The notes beneath the pieces are model-generated. The model worked only from the letters and a program-made list of their open reading frames with translations, was not told the DNA's origin and did not search any database. A stretch of 64,000 nucleotides of DNA, taken from assembly GCA_913058395.1 (NCBI GenBank), contig CAJXQI010000020.1, forward strand, positions 1 through 64,000. Reading direction: 5' to 3'. This stretch comes from an uncultured Colwellia sp. (lineage in GTDB: Bacteria > Pseudomonadota > Gammaproteobacteria > Enterobacterales > Alteromonadaceae). Both the position numbers and the translations under genes were made by a program. Below, piece after piece: positions 53,562 to 63,201 of the stretch; the first letter of the stretch is position 1; each line of letters opens with the position of its first letter.

Positions 53562-54908
53562 ATGTTTAGTTTTAAATCTGCTGTGTTTGTAATTATTATT
53601 TTTCTTATTCAAGGCTGTGGCTCAAGTACGTCTTCTGAAGCGGAAGTTGAGCAACCTGACAGCGAATATCACTTTAATTTAACCGCTAGTTACCGCAATG
53701 CATGCGGTATTAATGTTCCGGTAACAGGGGTTAAATTACTGTTGCAGGATGATAACTGGCAAACATTGCAAAGCTACAATGCTGATGTCGACGGCCAAAT
53801 AGCTTTTACCACTTCATCTCAATATATTAATTATACGATAGTTGCTGAGGACACCAATGTTGATGGTGAAACTGAATCTGTTAGTGGACTAGATATCGTG
53901 AGCTTTTATGGGACATTAGCGGAAGAAAACTACCAATATCTATCGCCTTTTAAGCCCGCTGAAACCAGTCAAGAATGTCAGTGTATTACGCAAGACTTAC
54001 TGCTGCGTCATCGAAGTTTCAATACTATCAATCAAGCTTCAAGCTCACTACCTTACCAATCGTTAAAAAGTGTTGATGATCAAACAACACAGTTTAATCA
54101 AGTAAAGGCTTGTAGCAGTGACGGTATTAACTGGCCAGTAGCAACATTTATGGTCTCGGGTATTGATGATGAAGGTGCTGCCATTGGGGCGGGGGACTTT
54201 CTAACAGACTTTACTAGTAATGAACAAGGTATTTGGCAACTTGCAGCAGTAGAGGTGGCAGCAAATGAAATACTAGCAGAGCAACATGATAGCTTCACTC
54301 ATACTCAGAATTTTGCTTCAGGACACCATTTTAGTACGCAAGTGGCGGAAAATTCGCTTCAAACCTTGGTGTTTGATAGCCATAATTATTCAAGCGAAAG
54401 TGAGTATCTTGCCGAGTCAGTTCAATTAGTGAGGTTAACAGATAGTGTATTTGGAACGTCAAGTTTTGAAAGTAAGCATCAAAAAGTCTCTACCCGCACA
54501 CAAGATGTTTTTGACGTTGAAGCCGTTAAATCTGTACCTGACTTAGATGATAGTTTCTATAGCGAAATCTCAAGTGATGGCAGTTATGACTATAGCGCAG
54601 CTAGTAATTACCCTATGGCGATAATAGCATTCGACTATACAGCGTACTCATTATCCCCAGAGCAATTGATACCAGTAAAATGGACCTCTTATGGCCCGTC
54701 ATCAGGGATGTTGCCTAGCAGTGTTAATTTACCAGGATATGAAGATGTTATTAATCAAGATAGTGATATTTTTAATACTCAGGTAACTTTAGTTAGAAGT
54801 TTAGTTACCGATGACTATCAAGATTATTCGAACTTTTATCAAGGCATTGATAATATTGACTTCGAGCACGATCTTTTACGCTATCAATTAACATTGACCT
54901 TAAATTAG
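53562..54908 (+). CDS. Unrecognised outer-membrane or periplasmic lipoprotein
   Basis: 448 residues. Signal peptide with lipobox IQGC (Cys19). Residues about 35-105 look like a carboxypeptidase-regulatory or Ig-like beta-sandwich (NVPVTGVKLLLQDDNW, DGQIAFTTSSQYINYTIVAEDTNVDG). The remainder is beta-rich with no motif I know; cysteines occur in NACGI, CQCIT and KACSSD. GGAG lies 7 nt before the ATG. It follows the FlgT-like gene by 107 bp on the same strand, so it may be part of the same unit, perhaps an accessory surface protein. No function can be assigned. Confidence 0.78.
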   Translation: MFSFKSAVFVIIIFLIQGCGSSTSSEAEVEQPDSEYHFNLTASYRNACGINVPVTGVKLLLQDDNWQTLQSYNADVDGQIAFTTSSQYINYTIVAEDTNVDGETESVSGLDIVSFYGTLAEENYQYLSPFKPAETSQECQCITQDLLLRHRSFNTINQASSSLPYQSLKSVDDQTTQFNQVKACSSDGINWPVATFMVSGIDDEGAAIGAGDFLTDFTSNEQGIWQLAAVEVAANEILAEQHDSFTHTQNFASGHHFSTQVAENSLQTLVFDSHNYSSESEYLAESVQLVRLTDSVFGTSSFESKHQKVSTRTQDVFDVEAVKSVPDLDDSFYSEISSDGSYDYSAASNYPMAIIAFDYTAYSLSPEQLIPVKWTSYGPSSGMLPSSVNLPGYEDVINQDSDIFNTQVTLVRSLVTDDYQDYSNFYQGIDNIDFEHDLLRYQLTLTLN

Positions 54909-54962
54909 CCTTAAACCTTGAATAAAAGTTACCAATTGCATCAATACATCTATAAGGACTAA

Positions 54963-55379
54963 ATGATGAAAACTATTTATCATTTTTGCTGGATATTTGT
55001 TTCAATGTCAGCAATTGGTAACAGCTTTAGCGACACAGAGAATCAATCACTTAATGAAATAATGCGCGCTTTATCAGATGGAAGTGAGCAAATACAACAA
55101 GGGATTTCAGGTGAAAATTATACTGCCATGCAACTGGCGGCAAAAAAGGTACTTCAACGCAGTAAAGTACCTACTGATGTAATGGCCAAGTTAGTTGAAG
55201 AATTGGGCGCAGAAGTTATGCGTTATAAAGACTTCGAAACGGCGATGTATTATCAGGCTAAGTATTTACTAAAAGCTATTGAGCAAAGAAATATTGAAAA
55301 AGTGTCGTTACATTATCACCAGTTATTGCAGCAATGCCATGACTGCCATGCGATTTTTTTTACACCCTGCACCCTATAA
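54963..55379 (+). CDS. Small c-type cytochrome (cytochrome c'-like)
   Basis: 138 residues. Signal peptide about 1-22. The protein is all-helical and carries a single heme attachment motif, CHDCH, near the C-terminus (about 127-131), the placement seen in cytochrome c' four-helix bundles. It lacks a typical class I cytochrome fold. AAGGA precedes paired ATG codons. It lies 54 bp after the lipoprotein gene and 150 bp before the TPR-hybrid kinase gene. c'-type proteins bind NO or carry electrons; which applies here is unknown. A redox or gas cue for the locus is speculation. Confidence 0.75.
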   Translation: MMKTIYHFCWIFVSMSAIGNSFSDTENQSLNEIMRALSDGSEQIQQGISGENYTAMQLAAKKVLQRSKVPTDVMAKLVEELGAEVMRYKDFETAMYYQAKYLLKAIEQRNIEKVSLHYHQLLQQCHDCHAIFFTPCTL

Positions 55380-55530
55380 AATTCAATTAATCACTCGTTG
55401 GCATACACTAGATAAACTTATCTCTAACGCATCAAATACTTAATTCATCGTTGTGACATTTTTTACAAAATGCTATAACTAGCTACCTTTCTTTTGTAAT
55501 AAGAAACCTGCGTGTTTTAAGGTGTTATCG

Positions 55531-58359
55531 ATGGCTGTAGTCTATCGAACGACTTTGTTGTTTGTGTTGTTTTCTTTCTGTTATATAAATGCTTCTTTTG
55601 CTACAGATATGCAAAAACCAGATCAGATGCTACTGACGATAGAAAGTATGCCTGATAAGAATCAGGCATTGCAAGAAATTGCAAAATTGCTACAAGACAA
55701 CACACTTTCATCATTGAGCAAATTATCTGCTTTCACAATACAAGGTAAGTTATACAAACAACTAGGGCAACTTGATAAAGCAATAGAAAGTGCTGTTTCT
55801 GAAAGAGAATTTGCTAATAAACTTAATTTAAAACAGCCTGAAGCTGATGCGTATAAACGGATTGGCGTTTATGCTTATTATAAAGGAAATAACAGCTTAG
55901 CCGTAGAAGCATACCAACAAGCGCTTAACTATTACCTCACCATTGATGCACCCATTGCTCAAGCTAACTTATACAATAATATCGCGCTTGTTTATGCAAC
56001 TATGCGTATGCTTGAAGAAGCACTATATAGTTATCAACAAGCAGACCCGCTATATCAAGCGTTTGGTAGTAAAGAAGATAAAATCGATATTAAGTTTAAT
56101 ATTGCGATATTTCATTTGCAGTTAAAGCGCTTCGATACTGCGATCACAATGTTTAAAGATGTTATTGAAAAACGTAAAGAAATTTCTGACGAGGTGGGGC
56201 TGGCAGCCGCTTACGGTGATTTAGGTTCAGCTTATAAGTATGCGGGTGATTACCAACAAGCTTTACATTATATGACTAAATCGTTGGCTTATCGTCGTAA
56301 GGTTAAAGATGATTATAATGCTGCTGCACTTTTACATAATCTTGCCGAATTAAATAACTATCTTAACAATACTGAGCAAGCGATTGAATATGCCAAAGAA
56401 GGGATAGTTAAAAGTAAAGCACAAGGGCATGACAAGGCTTTTGTTGGCAGTTTATATAGTTTAGCAAAAGCCTACTTTCACCAAGGGAAGTTAGATTTAG
56501 CATTAAGCCATATACAACAATCTAGCGAGCTTTCAAATGAGATGCTTTACAAAGAGCAGGTAAAACATAACTTAGCATTACAAGCGCTTATTTATGCCGC
56601 AAAAAATCAAACCTTAAAAGCAGTCGAGAGCCACCGGAAATTTTTACAAGCTAATATCGCATTGGCAAATGATCAACTCAATACTAAATTGGCAAAATTT
56701 GACTCTGCACAATTAAAGCAAGAGGTTGATCAACTAAAGCAACAAAAGCGCTTACAAAAACTTGAAATGGATCGTCAAGAACAACAACGAAACTTTATTA
56801 TTTTTGTCATTGGTAGTGCCTTGCTTATTGGTTTTTTAATTGCGCGCAGAGACATTGAACGCCGCTCTAAAAAAGCATTAAAGTCGAAGGTGAAACAAAG
56901 AACCAATGAACTTGAATATTTAATGCTAGAACTACAAAACGCCAATAATATTAAAAGTCAGTTTTTAGCTAATATGAGCCATGAAATTAGAACGCCACTA
57001 ACGACAGTTATTGGCCAAGCTGAAGCGATAATAAGTGGTGATGTTGATGAAGAGTACATTACCAAAGAAGTAGAAATTATTCATGGCAATAGTTTGCACC
57101 TATTAGAGCTAACCAATAATATTTTAGATTTAAGTAAAATTGAAGCCAATAAAATAGAGTTAGAGCTGCAAGCGCAAAATTTACATGACATTTTGCAAGA
57201 ACTAGCCAATATGTTTACCTTGCAAGCAACGTCAAAAAGATTAACATTCGAAATTGTTCATAGTTTAGCATCGCCATTTGTTATTGAAATTGATGGCTTT
57301 CGAGTGAAGCAAATATTAATAAACTTATGTTCTAACGCGATTAAATTTACTCCTAAGGGTCATGTTGAACTTAAAATACTGCAAAGCGACGATCGGCTAA
57401 TTTTCAAAATTACTGATAGTGGTATTGGTATGAGTAGTTCACAGTTGCATAATTTATTTGAAAGCTTTACCCAAGGTGATAGCAGTATTAGCCGACGCTT
57501 TGGTGGTACGGGTTTAGGTTTATGCTTATCAGATCAACTCGCCAAAATTATGGGCGGTACCATTGAGGTAGAAAGTGAATTAAATCAAGGTAGTGTTTTT
57601 GCCTTTAGCCTACCATGCACTATAAATGCTGAGAATATTGTTGCTGAAAGCAAGGTTATGGTGACAGAAGAAGATACTGATATCTTAAATGAGCAGCTCC
57701 AAGGAACAATTTTATTAGCGGATGACCATAACGATAACAGAAGATTAATTGCCCGTTTATTAGCATCATTAGGCTTGAATGTTATTACCGCTCGTAATGG
57801 TCGGGAAGCGGTTACACTATTTGAACAGCATGAACCTGAATTGATTCTTATGGATATTCAAATGCCAGAAATGGATGGCGTTGAAGCTTTTAAAATAATT
57901 CGTCAAAAAGGCTGCGACACACCAATTTTTGCGTTAACAGCAAATGCCATGTCGCATGAAATAGAACATTATTTATCACTGGGCTTTAATGGCCATTTAT
58001 CAAAACCGATAGAACGACATATATTTATACCTACCATAGCTAAGTATTACGAAGGTGATATTTCGGCAGAAAAAGCCAATGACAACTTTAACAAAGTGGC
58101 GATGTCTGATTTAGTACAAGAATTTAAGTCAAATTTAGTTTTAGAGCAACAAGACTTAATATTACATATTAATAATGACGAATTAGAGCAGCTTGCTAGG
58201 CTTTCGCACCGTATTGCGGGTGCTGCACAAATGTTTGGTTTTGCCAACCTATCCAAATATGCCTTGCAGTTGGAAATGGCAATTAAAAAGAATCAAACCA
58301 ACATTGTAAACGCCCACGCTCAAGATTTACTAAATGAAATTGACCAAGTACTTTGGTAA
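55531..58359 (+). CDS. TPR-containing hybrid histidine kinase with receiver and Hpt domains
   Basis: 942 residues. Signal peptide or anchor about 1-24; a periplasmic array of tetratricopeptide repeats (about 60-400, e.g. GVYAYYKGNNSLAVEAYQQAL and GSAYKYAGDYQQALHYMTKSL); coiled coil; one membrane helix (about 422-438); HisKA with His in MSHEIRTPL; HATPase_c (NLCSNAIKFTP, GIGMSSSQL, GGTGLGLCLS); receiver with Asp in LILMDIQMPEMDG and Lys in LSKPI; and a C-terminal Hpt domain with His in LSHRIAGAAQMFGF. A complete phosphorelay missing only the final regulator. ATG 55531 is chosen because AAGG lies 8 nt upstream; a GTG 9 nt earlier is in frame. Confidence 0.92.
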   Translation: MAVVYRTTLLFVLFSFCYINASFATDMQKPDQMLLTIESMPDKNQALQEIAKLLQDNTLSSLSKLSAFTIQGKLYKQLGQLDKAIESAVSEREFANKLNLKQPEADAYKRIGVYAYYKGNNSLAVEAYQQALNYYLTIDAPIAQANLYNNIALVYATMRMLEEALYSYQQADPLYQAFGSKEDKIDIKFNIAIFHLQLKRFDTAITMFKDVIEKRKEISDEVGLAAAYGDLGSAYKYAGDYQQALHYMTKSLAYRRKVKDDYNAAALLHNLAELNNYLNNTEQAIEYAKEGIVKSKAQGHDKAFVGSLYSLAKAYFHQGKLDLALSHIQQSSELSNEMLYKEQVKHNLALQALIYAAKNQTLKAVESHRKFLQANIALANDQLNTKLAKFDSAQLKQEVDQLKQQKRLQKLEMDRQEQQRNFIIFVIGSALLIGFLIARRDIERRSKKALKSKVKQRTNELEYLMLELQNANNIKSQFLANMSHEIRTPLTTVIGQAEAIISGDVDEEYITKEVEIIHGNSLHLLELTNNILDLSKIEANKIELELQAQNLHDILQELANMFTLQATSKRLTFEIVHSLASPFVIEIDGFRVKQILINLCSNAIKFTPKGHVELKILQSDDRLIFKITDSGIGMSSSQLHNLFESFTQGDSSISRRFGGTGLGLCLSDQLAKIMGGTIEVESELNQGSVFAFSLPCTINAENIVAESKVMVTEEDTDILNEQLQGTILLADDHNDNRRLIARLLASLGLNVITARNGREAVTLFEQHEPELILMDIQMPEMDGVEAFKIIRQKGCDTPIFALTANAMSHEIEHYLSLGFNGHLSKPIERHIFIPTIAKYYEGDISAEKANDNFNKVAMSDLVQEFKSNLVLEQQDLILHINNDELEQLARLSHRIAGAAQMFGFANLSKYALQLEMAIKKNQTNIVNAHAQDLLNEIDQVLW

Positions 58360-58376
58360 AAATCGACAAGCAAAAT

Positions 58377-58407
58377 GGCATGTATTAAGCGTTTTAAAAT
58401 ACATGCC
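58377..58407. terminator. Hairpin between the hybrid kinase gene and the XRE gene
   Basis: Stem GGCATGTATT with AATACATGCC and an 11-nt loop, between convergent genes. A short T-rich tail is seen on the minus strand. Confidence 0.6.
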
Positions 58408-58415
58408 GCGTTAAG

Positions 58416-58622
58416 TTACCGATACTTAAATACTGTATCTAATGGGACATTAAAGTATTCAGAAATTTTAAATGCAACCTCTAGTGACGGCGAATACTTG
58501 TCTTTCTCAATGGCAACAATGGTTTGTCGTGATACCCCGACAACATCCGCTAGCATTTGCTGAGTCATTTCATCAGCATCAAAGCGCAAGCGTCTTATAT
58601 TATTAACTATTTTTTTCTCCAC
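58416..58622 (-). CDS. Small XRE-family transcriptional regulator
   Basis: 68 residues, almost entirely a Cro/C1-type helix-turn-helix (IRRLRFDADEMTQQMLADVVG, SRQTIVAIEKDKYSPSLEVAFKIS, YFNVPLDTVFKY), the compact YozG-like type. The GTG start lies one base after the stop of the upstream gene and has GGGGA about 5 nt before it. It is translationally linked to the DUF2178-like membrane protein gene, a common pairing. Confidence 0.9.
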   Translation of the reverse strand: MEKKIVNNIRRLRFDADEMTQQMLADVVGVSRQTIVAIEKDKYSPSLEVAFKISEYFNVPLDTVFKYR

Positions 58623-58623
58623 A

Positions 58624-59082
58624 CTAGAATCCCCGACGATAATAGAAAATCTGCGTTGAAAATTTGGTGATTTCAGCCGTCAACGCACCAAAAATAATAA
58701 TGTTAATGATTGCATACTCGCTAGGTAAGCTCAAAGCATCAACCAAACCTTGACTCATTAAAGGGAAAAGTAGATGAATCACAGCAGCAATGGCGGTAAA
58801 GCTTAATATGTAATAGGCGTTCTGGTTTCCAATTAAGGATATTTGCTTGTCTCGTTCATCTTCATCGTAATTAGCATTTTTATTATCAATAATAGCGATA
58901 ACGATATGGTGTAGAATTTCTAAGGCTATTGTCATTATAACTACCGTAAGTAGTGCTGACTTCATACTGCTAGTGGTCAAAGTATGCTGTTGCACAGACC
59001 AATACAGCTCTGAAAAATAGTTAAACCAAATATATAGCGTAATGGCTAATGAAACCCAAATACTGCGTTCTTTATACGACAT
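58624..59082 (-). CDS. DUF2178-like four-helix membrane protein
   Basis: 152 residues with four predicted membrane helices (about 6-26, 38-60, 88-108, 122-144) and the acidic cytoplasmic motif YDEDERDKQISLIGNQNAYY typical of DUF2178-like proteins that sit beside small XRE regulators. I set the start at the second ATG (59082), 7 nt after GGGGA; the first ATG (59088) is too close to it. Function unknown; it may modulate or anchor the regulator. Confidence 0.8.
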   Translation of the reverse strand: MSYKERSIWVSLAITLYIWFNYFSELYWSVQQHTLTTSSMKSALLTVVIMTIALEILHHIVIAIIDNKNANYDEDERDKQISLIGNQNAYYILSFTAIAAVIHLLFPLMSQGLVDALSLPSEYAIINIIIFGALTAEITKFSTQIFYYRRGF

Positions 59083-59103
59083 AATCATTCCCCGTTTTTA
59101 GTA

Positions 59104-59135
59104 AACTATTTATCAATGAATTTTATTAAATAGTT
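59104..59135. promoter_or_regulatory. Inverted repeat upstream of the XRE operon
   Basis: AACTATTT (59104-59111) and AAATAGTT (59128-59135) are perfect reverse complements with 16 bp between, just upstream of the DUF2178-like start. A good candidate for autoregulation by the XRE protein. A second repeat, TTGACT with AGTCAA, lies further upstream near 59175-59204. Confidence 0.45.
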
Positions 59136-59372
59136 AAATTTGATGTATGATATTTTTGACATTGAGTAAATATATTTTGACTTTAGTAGAGATAATCTGT
59201 TGAGTCAAATATTTTTTACATCATGTTATGTATTTTTTACATTTAAAACGTAGTAATTAAGAAGGCTGACAAATATTTAAAGAGCTATTTAAAGCGCTTT
59301 TAAAGGGGAATAGAAGAGTACAGAGGCGTAATTTAATAATTCAACCGATGTTTATTAACAGTGATATTAACG

Positions 59373-59930
59373 TTAACCTGCATGTTTGTTGGCATTTGTC
59401 ATCGTTAATAATTTGTCTACAGTTTTTAAGTTTCGTGAAGTAGCACTCACTTGTAACTTTTTTTCAATATGACTATGGCTTAACTTAGAGCGACCAAAGC
59501 CGTCCTGGCAATGTAAATAAAGTACGTTATCAATAACGGCAATACGTTCGTTACTCTTCAGGTAAGGTGTTAACAATTCAATAGAATGGCTAGGTACGTT
59601 AGACAGAAAACATAACAATACTTTACTACCATCTTGAGCAACGTCTATATCGGTAAAAGGTAAGTTATTTCTGGCATTTTGTAGCACATCAGCTGTCAAT
59701 ACAAATATTGGTACATCAAATTTGTATTGAACAAAAATAGCCTCATTTATTTGCTTAGCTATGTGAGAGCACTCATTTTCACTAGTGGTGAATATTACGT
59801 TGCCACTTTGGATGTAACTTTGCACATTGTCGAATGACAGTTGCTGATATAAGGCGCGTAAGTCAGCCATTTTTATCAACTTTTGTCCTGCAACATTTAT
59901 GCCTCGTAATAGTGATATGTATAGTTGCAA
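59373..59930 (-). CDS. DUF1697 family protein
   Basis: 185 residues, cytoplasmic. Matches DUF1697 from its first residues: LYISLLRGINVAGQKLIKMADLRALYQQL, then SYIQSGNVIFTTSE, and LHCQDGFGRSKLSHSHIEKKL near the C-terminus. The family has a known fold but no established function. Last of three minus-strand genes (LysE type, Mpo1-like, this one) with short gaps. Confidence 0.92.
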   Translation of the reverse strand: MQLYISLLRGINVAGQKLIKMADLRALYQQLSFDNVQSYIQSGNVIFTTSENECSHIAKQINEAIFVQYKFDVPIFVLTADVLQNARNNLPFTDIDVAQDGSKVLLCFLSNVPSHSIELLTPYLKSNERIAVIDNVLYLHCQDGFGRSKLSHSHIEKKLQVSATSRNLKTVDKLLTMTNANKHAG

Positions 59931-59982
59931 ATCAACAGTCCTTTTTCACATATGTTTTGTAAATAATGCGAATTTATTTTTA

Positions 59983-60300
59983 CTAGAATTTTATTTTGCC
60001 GAGTAAAATGTCTATATACATAACCCAATCACCTAATAAACTATACCAAGGGTAGGTGAATGTTGCAGGCCTGTTTTTCTCAAAGAAAAAGTGCCCAATC
60101 CATGCAAAACCGTAACCGAGCAAAGGTATAGTCCAGAGTAATATCCAAGTTGTACTAGTTAAAATATATGCGAGCATAAATATAATTAAACTTGAGCCAA
60201 TAAAGTGCAGCCTTCTGCAAGTATTGTTTTCATGTTGGCTTAAATAAAAGGGATAAAAAGATGCAAAGGTTTCATATTTTTTATCTACAGACTTTGACAT
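59983..60300 (-). CDS. Mpo1-like (DUF962) membrane protein
   Basis: 105 residues with two or three membrane helices. Family residues: FASFYPFYLSQHENNTCRRLHFIGS, GYGFAWIGHFFFEKNRPATFTYPW and LLGDWVMY. Yeast Mpo1 is an iron-dependent dioxygenase of 2-hydroxy fatty acids and uses conserved His residues; the His in SQHE, RLHF and GHFF are present. A similar role in bacteria is inference. It starts 12 bp after the LysE-type gene. Confidence 0.9.
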   Translation of the reverse strand: MSKSVDKKYETFASFYPFYLSQHENNTCRRLHFIGSSLIIFMLAYILTSTTWILLWTIPLLGYGFAWIGHFFFEKNRPATFTYPWYSLLGDWVMYIDILLGKIKF

Positions 60301-60312
60301 TTCGACACAACC

Positions 60313-60939
60313 TTAATTAACTTTACTGGTTAATATTTTTAAGCCCATTAAAATCATCGCACTACCTAATATACGATCAATCCAATGACCTAAGCGCTGA
60401 AACTTATCATTCACACTGGGGCGAGAAAGCAATAATACGACAGTAGAAAACCATAATAGCTGTAATACCATCATCCAGATACCGTAAATGAATAAGTGCA
60501 AGGTTGGTAAGTTTGGGGAGAGCACAACAGTAAATAGTGCAACAAAATAAATTGGTGCTTTCGGGTTTAATGCATTGCATAAGAAGCCTTTGGAAACCGC
60601 TTTTAAACTAGAGTGTTTGATAGCTTTTTGTTGTTCTGCAAGCTTGTTAATTGGCTTAGCACGAATGCCTTGTATACCTAGATATAACAAATAGCAGCCA
60701 CCAATAATTTTAATTACCCAAAGTGCTGTGATTGAATTAGCAATAACAGCTGCAAGGCCAAGTGCAGAATACAAAATATGTACTGACAAACCCAAAGCAA
60801 TACCAATACTGACCATAAAGCCTGATTTTTTCCCGTTTGATAATGTTTGTTGTGAAACTAAAACAAAATCTGGTCCAGGTGAAGCAGCAGCAAGTAAATG
60901 AATAGAGGTTATTAGCAGTAACCCTTGTAATAAATCCAT
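60313..60939 (-). CDS. LysE/RhtB family exporter
   Basis: 208-residue inner-membrane protein with about six helices. The N-terminal signature LAAASPGPDFVLVSQQTLSNGKKSG is diagnostic of the LysE/RhtB amino-acid export family; FLCNALNPKAPIYFVALF is the second conserved block. Substrate (threonine, homoserine or other amino acids) cannot be read from sequence. First gene of a likely three-gene unit. Confidence 0.93.
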   Translation of the reverse strand: MDLLQGLLLITSIHLLAAASPGPDFVLVSQQTLSNGKKSGFMVSIGIALGLSVHILYSALGLAAVIANSITALWVIKIIGGCYLLYLGIQGIRAKPINKLAEQQKAIKHSSLKAVSKGFLCNALNPKAPIYFVALFTVVLSPNLPTLHLFIYGIWMMVLQLLWFSTVVLLLSRPSVNDKFQRLGHWIDRILGSAMILMGLKILTSKVN

Positions 60940-61192
60940 AATAAACCTCTTAAATGTGCATTATTTAAGTAAACTTTGCTAAAAGTTCAAAGTAGACACT
61001 ACGCTAACACCACTGAAATTTACCTGCAAATACTAGCTGACAAAAGTTGCAGCTAAAAAATTAGTTAATCAAAGCAAATAACACTTTTGTGTTAGATAAC
61101 TGTAACGTAGAGGTTTATCTTTTCAAACAAACATATTTTGACATGCTATTCATATAAAATTCATAGCATAAAACCTTGCTGATCTCTTTAAG

Positions 61193-61561
61193 CTAAGGCG
61201 TATTACTGTGTAGTGCAATACGGTTACCTTCAGAGTCATGAATAATGACGCGAAAGCCATGTCCACCCATTGATATCTTCTCTTCAACTAGTCGACCACC
61301 GTGCATTTCAGATTGCTTGACCGCATCATCTAATCTGCCATTTACATTGAAATAAATAAGCGGGCCGGTGGTAAATATTTGCTCTGGTGGGGAAGGCACT
61401 AAACAGCCGGAAACGTTAGTTTCGGCATGAGGTAATATGCCAAAGGTGAAATGATCAAACTCTTCTATTTTAATCTCGCCATTTAGTAAAGCACTATAAA
61501 ACTCGCTAGCACGGGTGAGATCTATCACGGGAATATCAACCCAGACAATTTGATTTTCCAT
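61193..61561 (-). CDS. VOC family (glyoxalase/bleomycin resistance-like) protein
   Basis: 122 residues, one vicinal-oxygen-chelate domain with two beta-alpha-beta-beta-beta halves (VWVDIPVIDLTRASEFYSALLN; LIYFNVNGRLDDAVKQSEMHGG) and the ending DSEGNRIALHSN. The metal-ligand pattern of true glyoxalase I is not obvious, so an enzyme activity is uncertain. Stand-alone. Confidence 0.88.
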   Translation of the reverse strand: MENQIVWVDIPVIDLTRASEFYSALLNGEIKIEEFDHFTFGILPHAETNVSGCLVPSPPEQIFTTGPLIYFNVNGRLDDAVKQSEMHGGRLVEEKISMGGHGFRVIIHDSEGNRIALHSNTP

Positions 61562-61854
61562 ATTGCTTTCCTTTGTTGTTTATTTTATTAACTTTCAAAC
61601 AAGGGCAATGCTTATATATTTTTATTTAATGCTTTAGTGAATACCTTGTTAAAGGCATACAGCAAGTATAGTTGAGGAATTTAATAAGCCATATTTGTCA
61701 TGCCTTATTAGACTTTTTTTGTACAATAACAGGCAAAACATCGTTGGTTGCTAACTACCCTCTACAAGCTTTCTTAGCGAGTTAGTAGTAAGCTTGCCGC
61801 ATAGTCGGTAGAATCATTGCTTTGGTTTTTATGACTTTGGCGTTTCCCTCAATT

Positions 61855-63201
61855 ATGCGAATTATTCACACTTCCGACTGGCATTTAGGCCAACATTTTT
61901 ACGGCAAAAGTCGAGCACGTGAACATCAACAGTTTTTGAATTGGTTAGTGGAACAATCACAAAGCCAGCAAATAGACGCCATTGTTGTCGCAGGTGATAT
62001 TTTTGATACCGGCACGCCGCCAAGCTATGCCCGTGAAATGTATTTTGATTTTATTGCCAAGTTGCATCAAGTGCAGTGTCAATTAGTGGTATTAGCAGGT
62101 AATCATGACTCTGTTGCTATGCTGTCAGAATCACAAAACTTATTACAGCAACTATCAACACAGGTGATATCAGCGGTTAGCGAAGATATAGACCAACAAG
62201 TTTTTGTCCTTAAAAGCCTTAAAACTCAGCAGCAAGCGGTGATCTGCGCTATTCCTTTTATTCGTCCTCGCGATATTGTTAAAAGTTACGCAGGTCAATC
62301 GGCAGATGAAAAGCAACGTTCTTTACAACAAGCTATTTCTGCTCACTATCAACACCTGTTTGAACATGCGCAGGTATTATCGAATGCCAACCTCATTGAT
62401 GGTAAGCGTTTACCTATTATTGCTACCGGACATTTAACTACTATTGGCGCAACCACGAGTGATTCTGTGCGCGATATTTATATTGGCACGCTAGAAGCCT
62501 TTCCAGCTAGTGAATTCCCTAATGCTGATTATATTGCTTTAGGCCATATTCACAGGCCACAAAAAGTAACGAAGAGTGATCATATTCGTTATTGTGGCTC
62601 ACCTATCGCATTAAGTTTTGATGAAGCTAAAACCCAAAAGAACATTGTGATTGTTGAATTTGAAAATGGCGAGTTTAGCAATGTAGAGCTAAGTAATATT
62701 CCCTGTGTACAACCATTAGCCATGGTAAAAACAAATTTAGAAAGTTTATCTGACGATATTGCTGCGGTAGTTAACGATAACCAAGCACTAGAGGAGCCAG
62801 CAAACACTAAAGAAAAAATTTGGCTCGATATAGAAATTGAAAGTGCAGAGTATTTACAAGATTTGACCGCGCGTATTGAACAAATTATAAAAGAGTTACC
62901 TGTTGAAGTGTTACTGGTTAGGCGCAGCAAAAAATCTCGTCAACAAATGCCAAGCCAGCAAGAAAAAATAACCTTGAGTGAGTTGAGCGTGCAAGAAGTG
63001 TTTGATGCCCGTATGGCATTAGAAGAGTGGCAAAGTGAGGAACAACAAAACCGTAAAACGCGGTTAAATAGTTTATATCTTAATATTGCAGAGCAAACAC
63101 AATTAGCTCTTTCGCCAGAGCCTTTACCGGTTGAAAAATCACTAAGTAAACTCACTGAAATTGATAACAGTTCAGATAAAAAAGCGGAGCAAAGTTCATG
63201 A
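61855..63201 (+). CDS. sbcD: SbcD nuclease subunit
   Basis: 448 residues. Mre11-type metallophosphoesterase that, with SbcC, cleaves DNA hairpins and palindromes. Motifs: [40 protein letters not shown] and [11 protein letters not shown] 61855 ([12 protein letters not shown]) is the family start; upstream in-frame ATGs at 61822-61831 would add about 11 unconserved residues. Overlaps the sbcC start by 4 bp. The C-terminal region (about 370-448) is longer and more charged than in E. coli SbcD. Confidence 0.96.
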   Translation: MRIIHTSDWHLGQHFYGKSRAREHQQFLNWLVEQSQSQQIDAIVVAGDIFDTGTPPSYAREMYFDFIAKLHQVQCQLVVLAGNHDSVAMLSESQNLLQQLSTQVISAVSEDIDQQVFVLKSLKTQQQAVICAIPFIRPRDIVKSYAGQSADEKQRSLQQAISAHYQHLFEHAQVLSNANLIDGKRLPIIATGHLTTIGATTSDSVRDIYIGTLEAFPASEFPNADYIALGHIHRPQKVTKSDHIRYCGSPIALSFDEAKTQKNIVIVEFENGEFSNVELSNIPCVQPLAMVKTNLESLSDDIAAVVNDNQALEEPANTKEKIWLDIEIESAEYLQDLTARIEQIIKELPVEVLLVRRSKKSRQQMPSQQEKITLSELSVQEVFDARMALEEWQSEEQQNRKTRLNSLYLNIAEQTQLALSPEPLPVEKSLSKLTEIDNSSDKKAEQSS

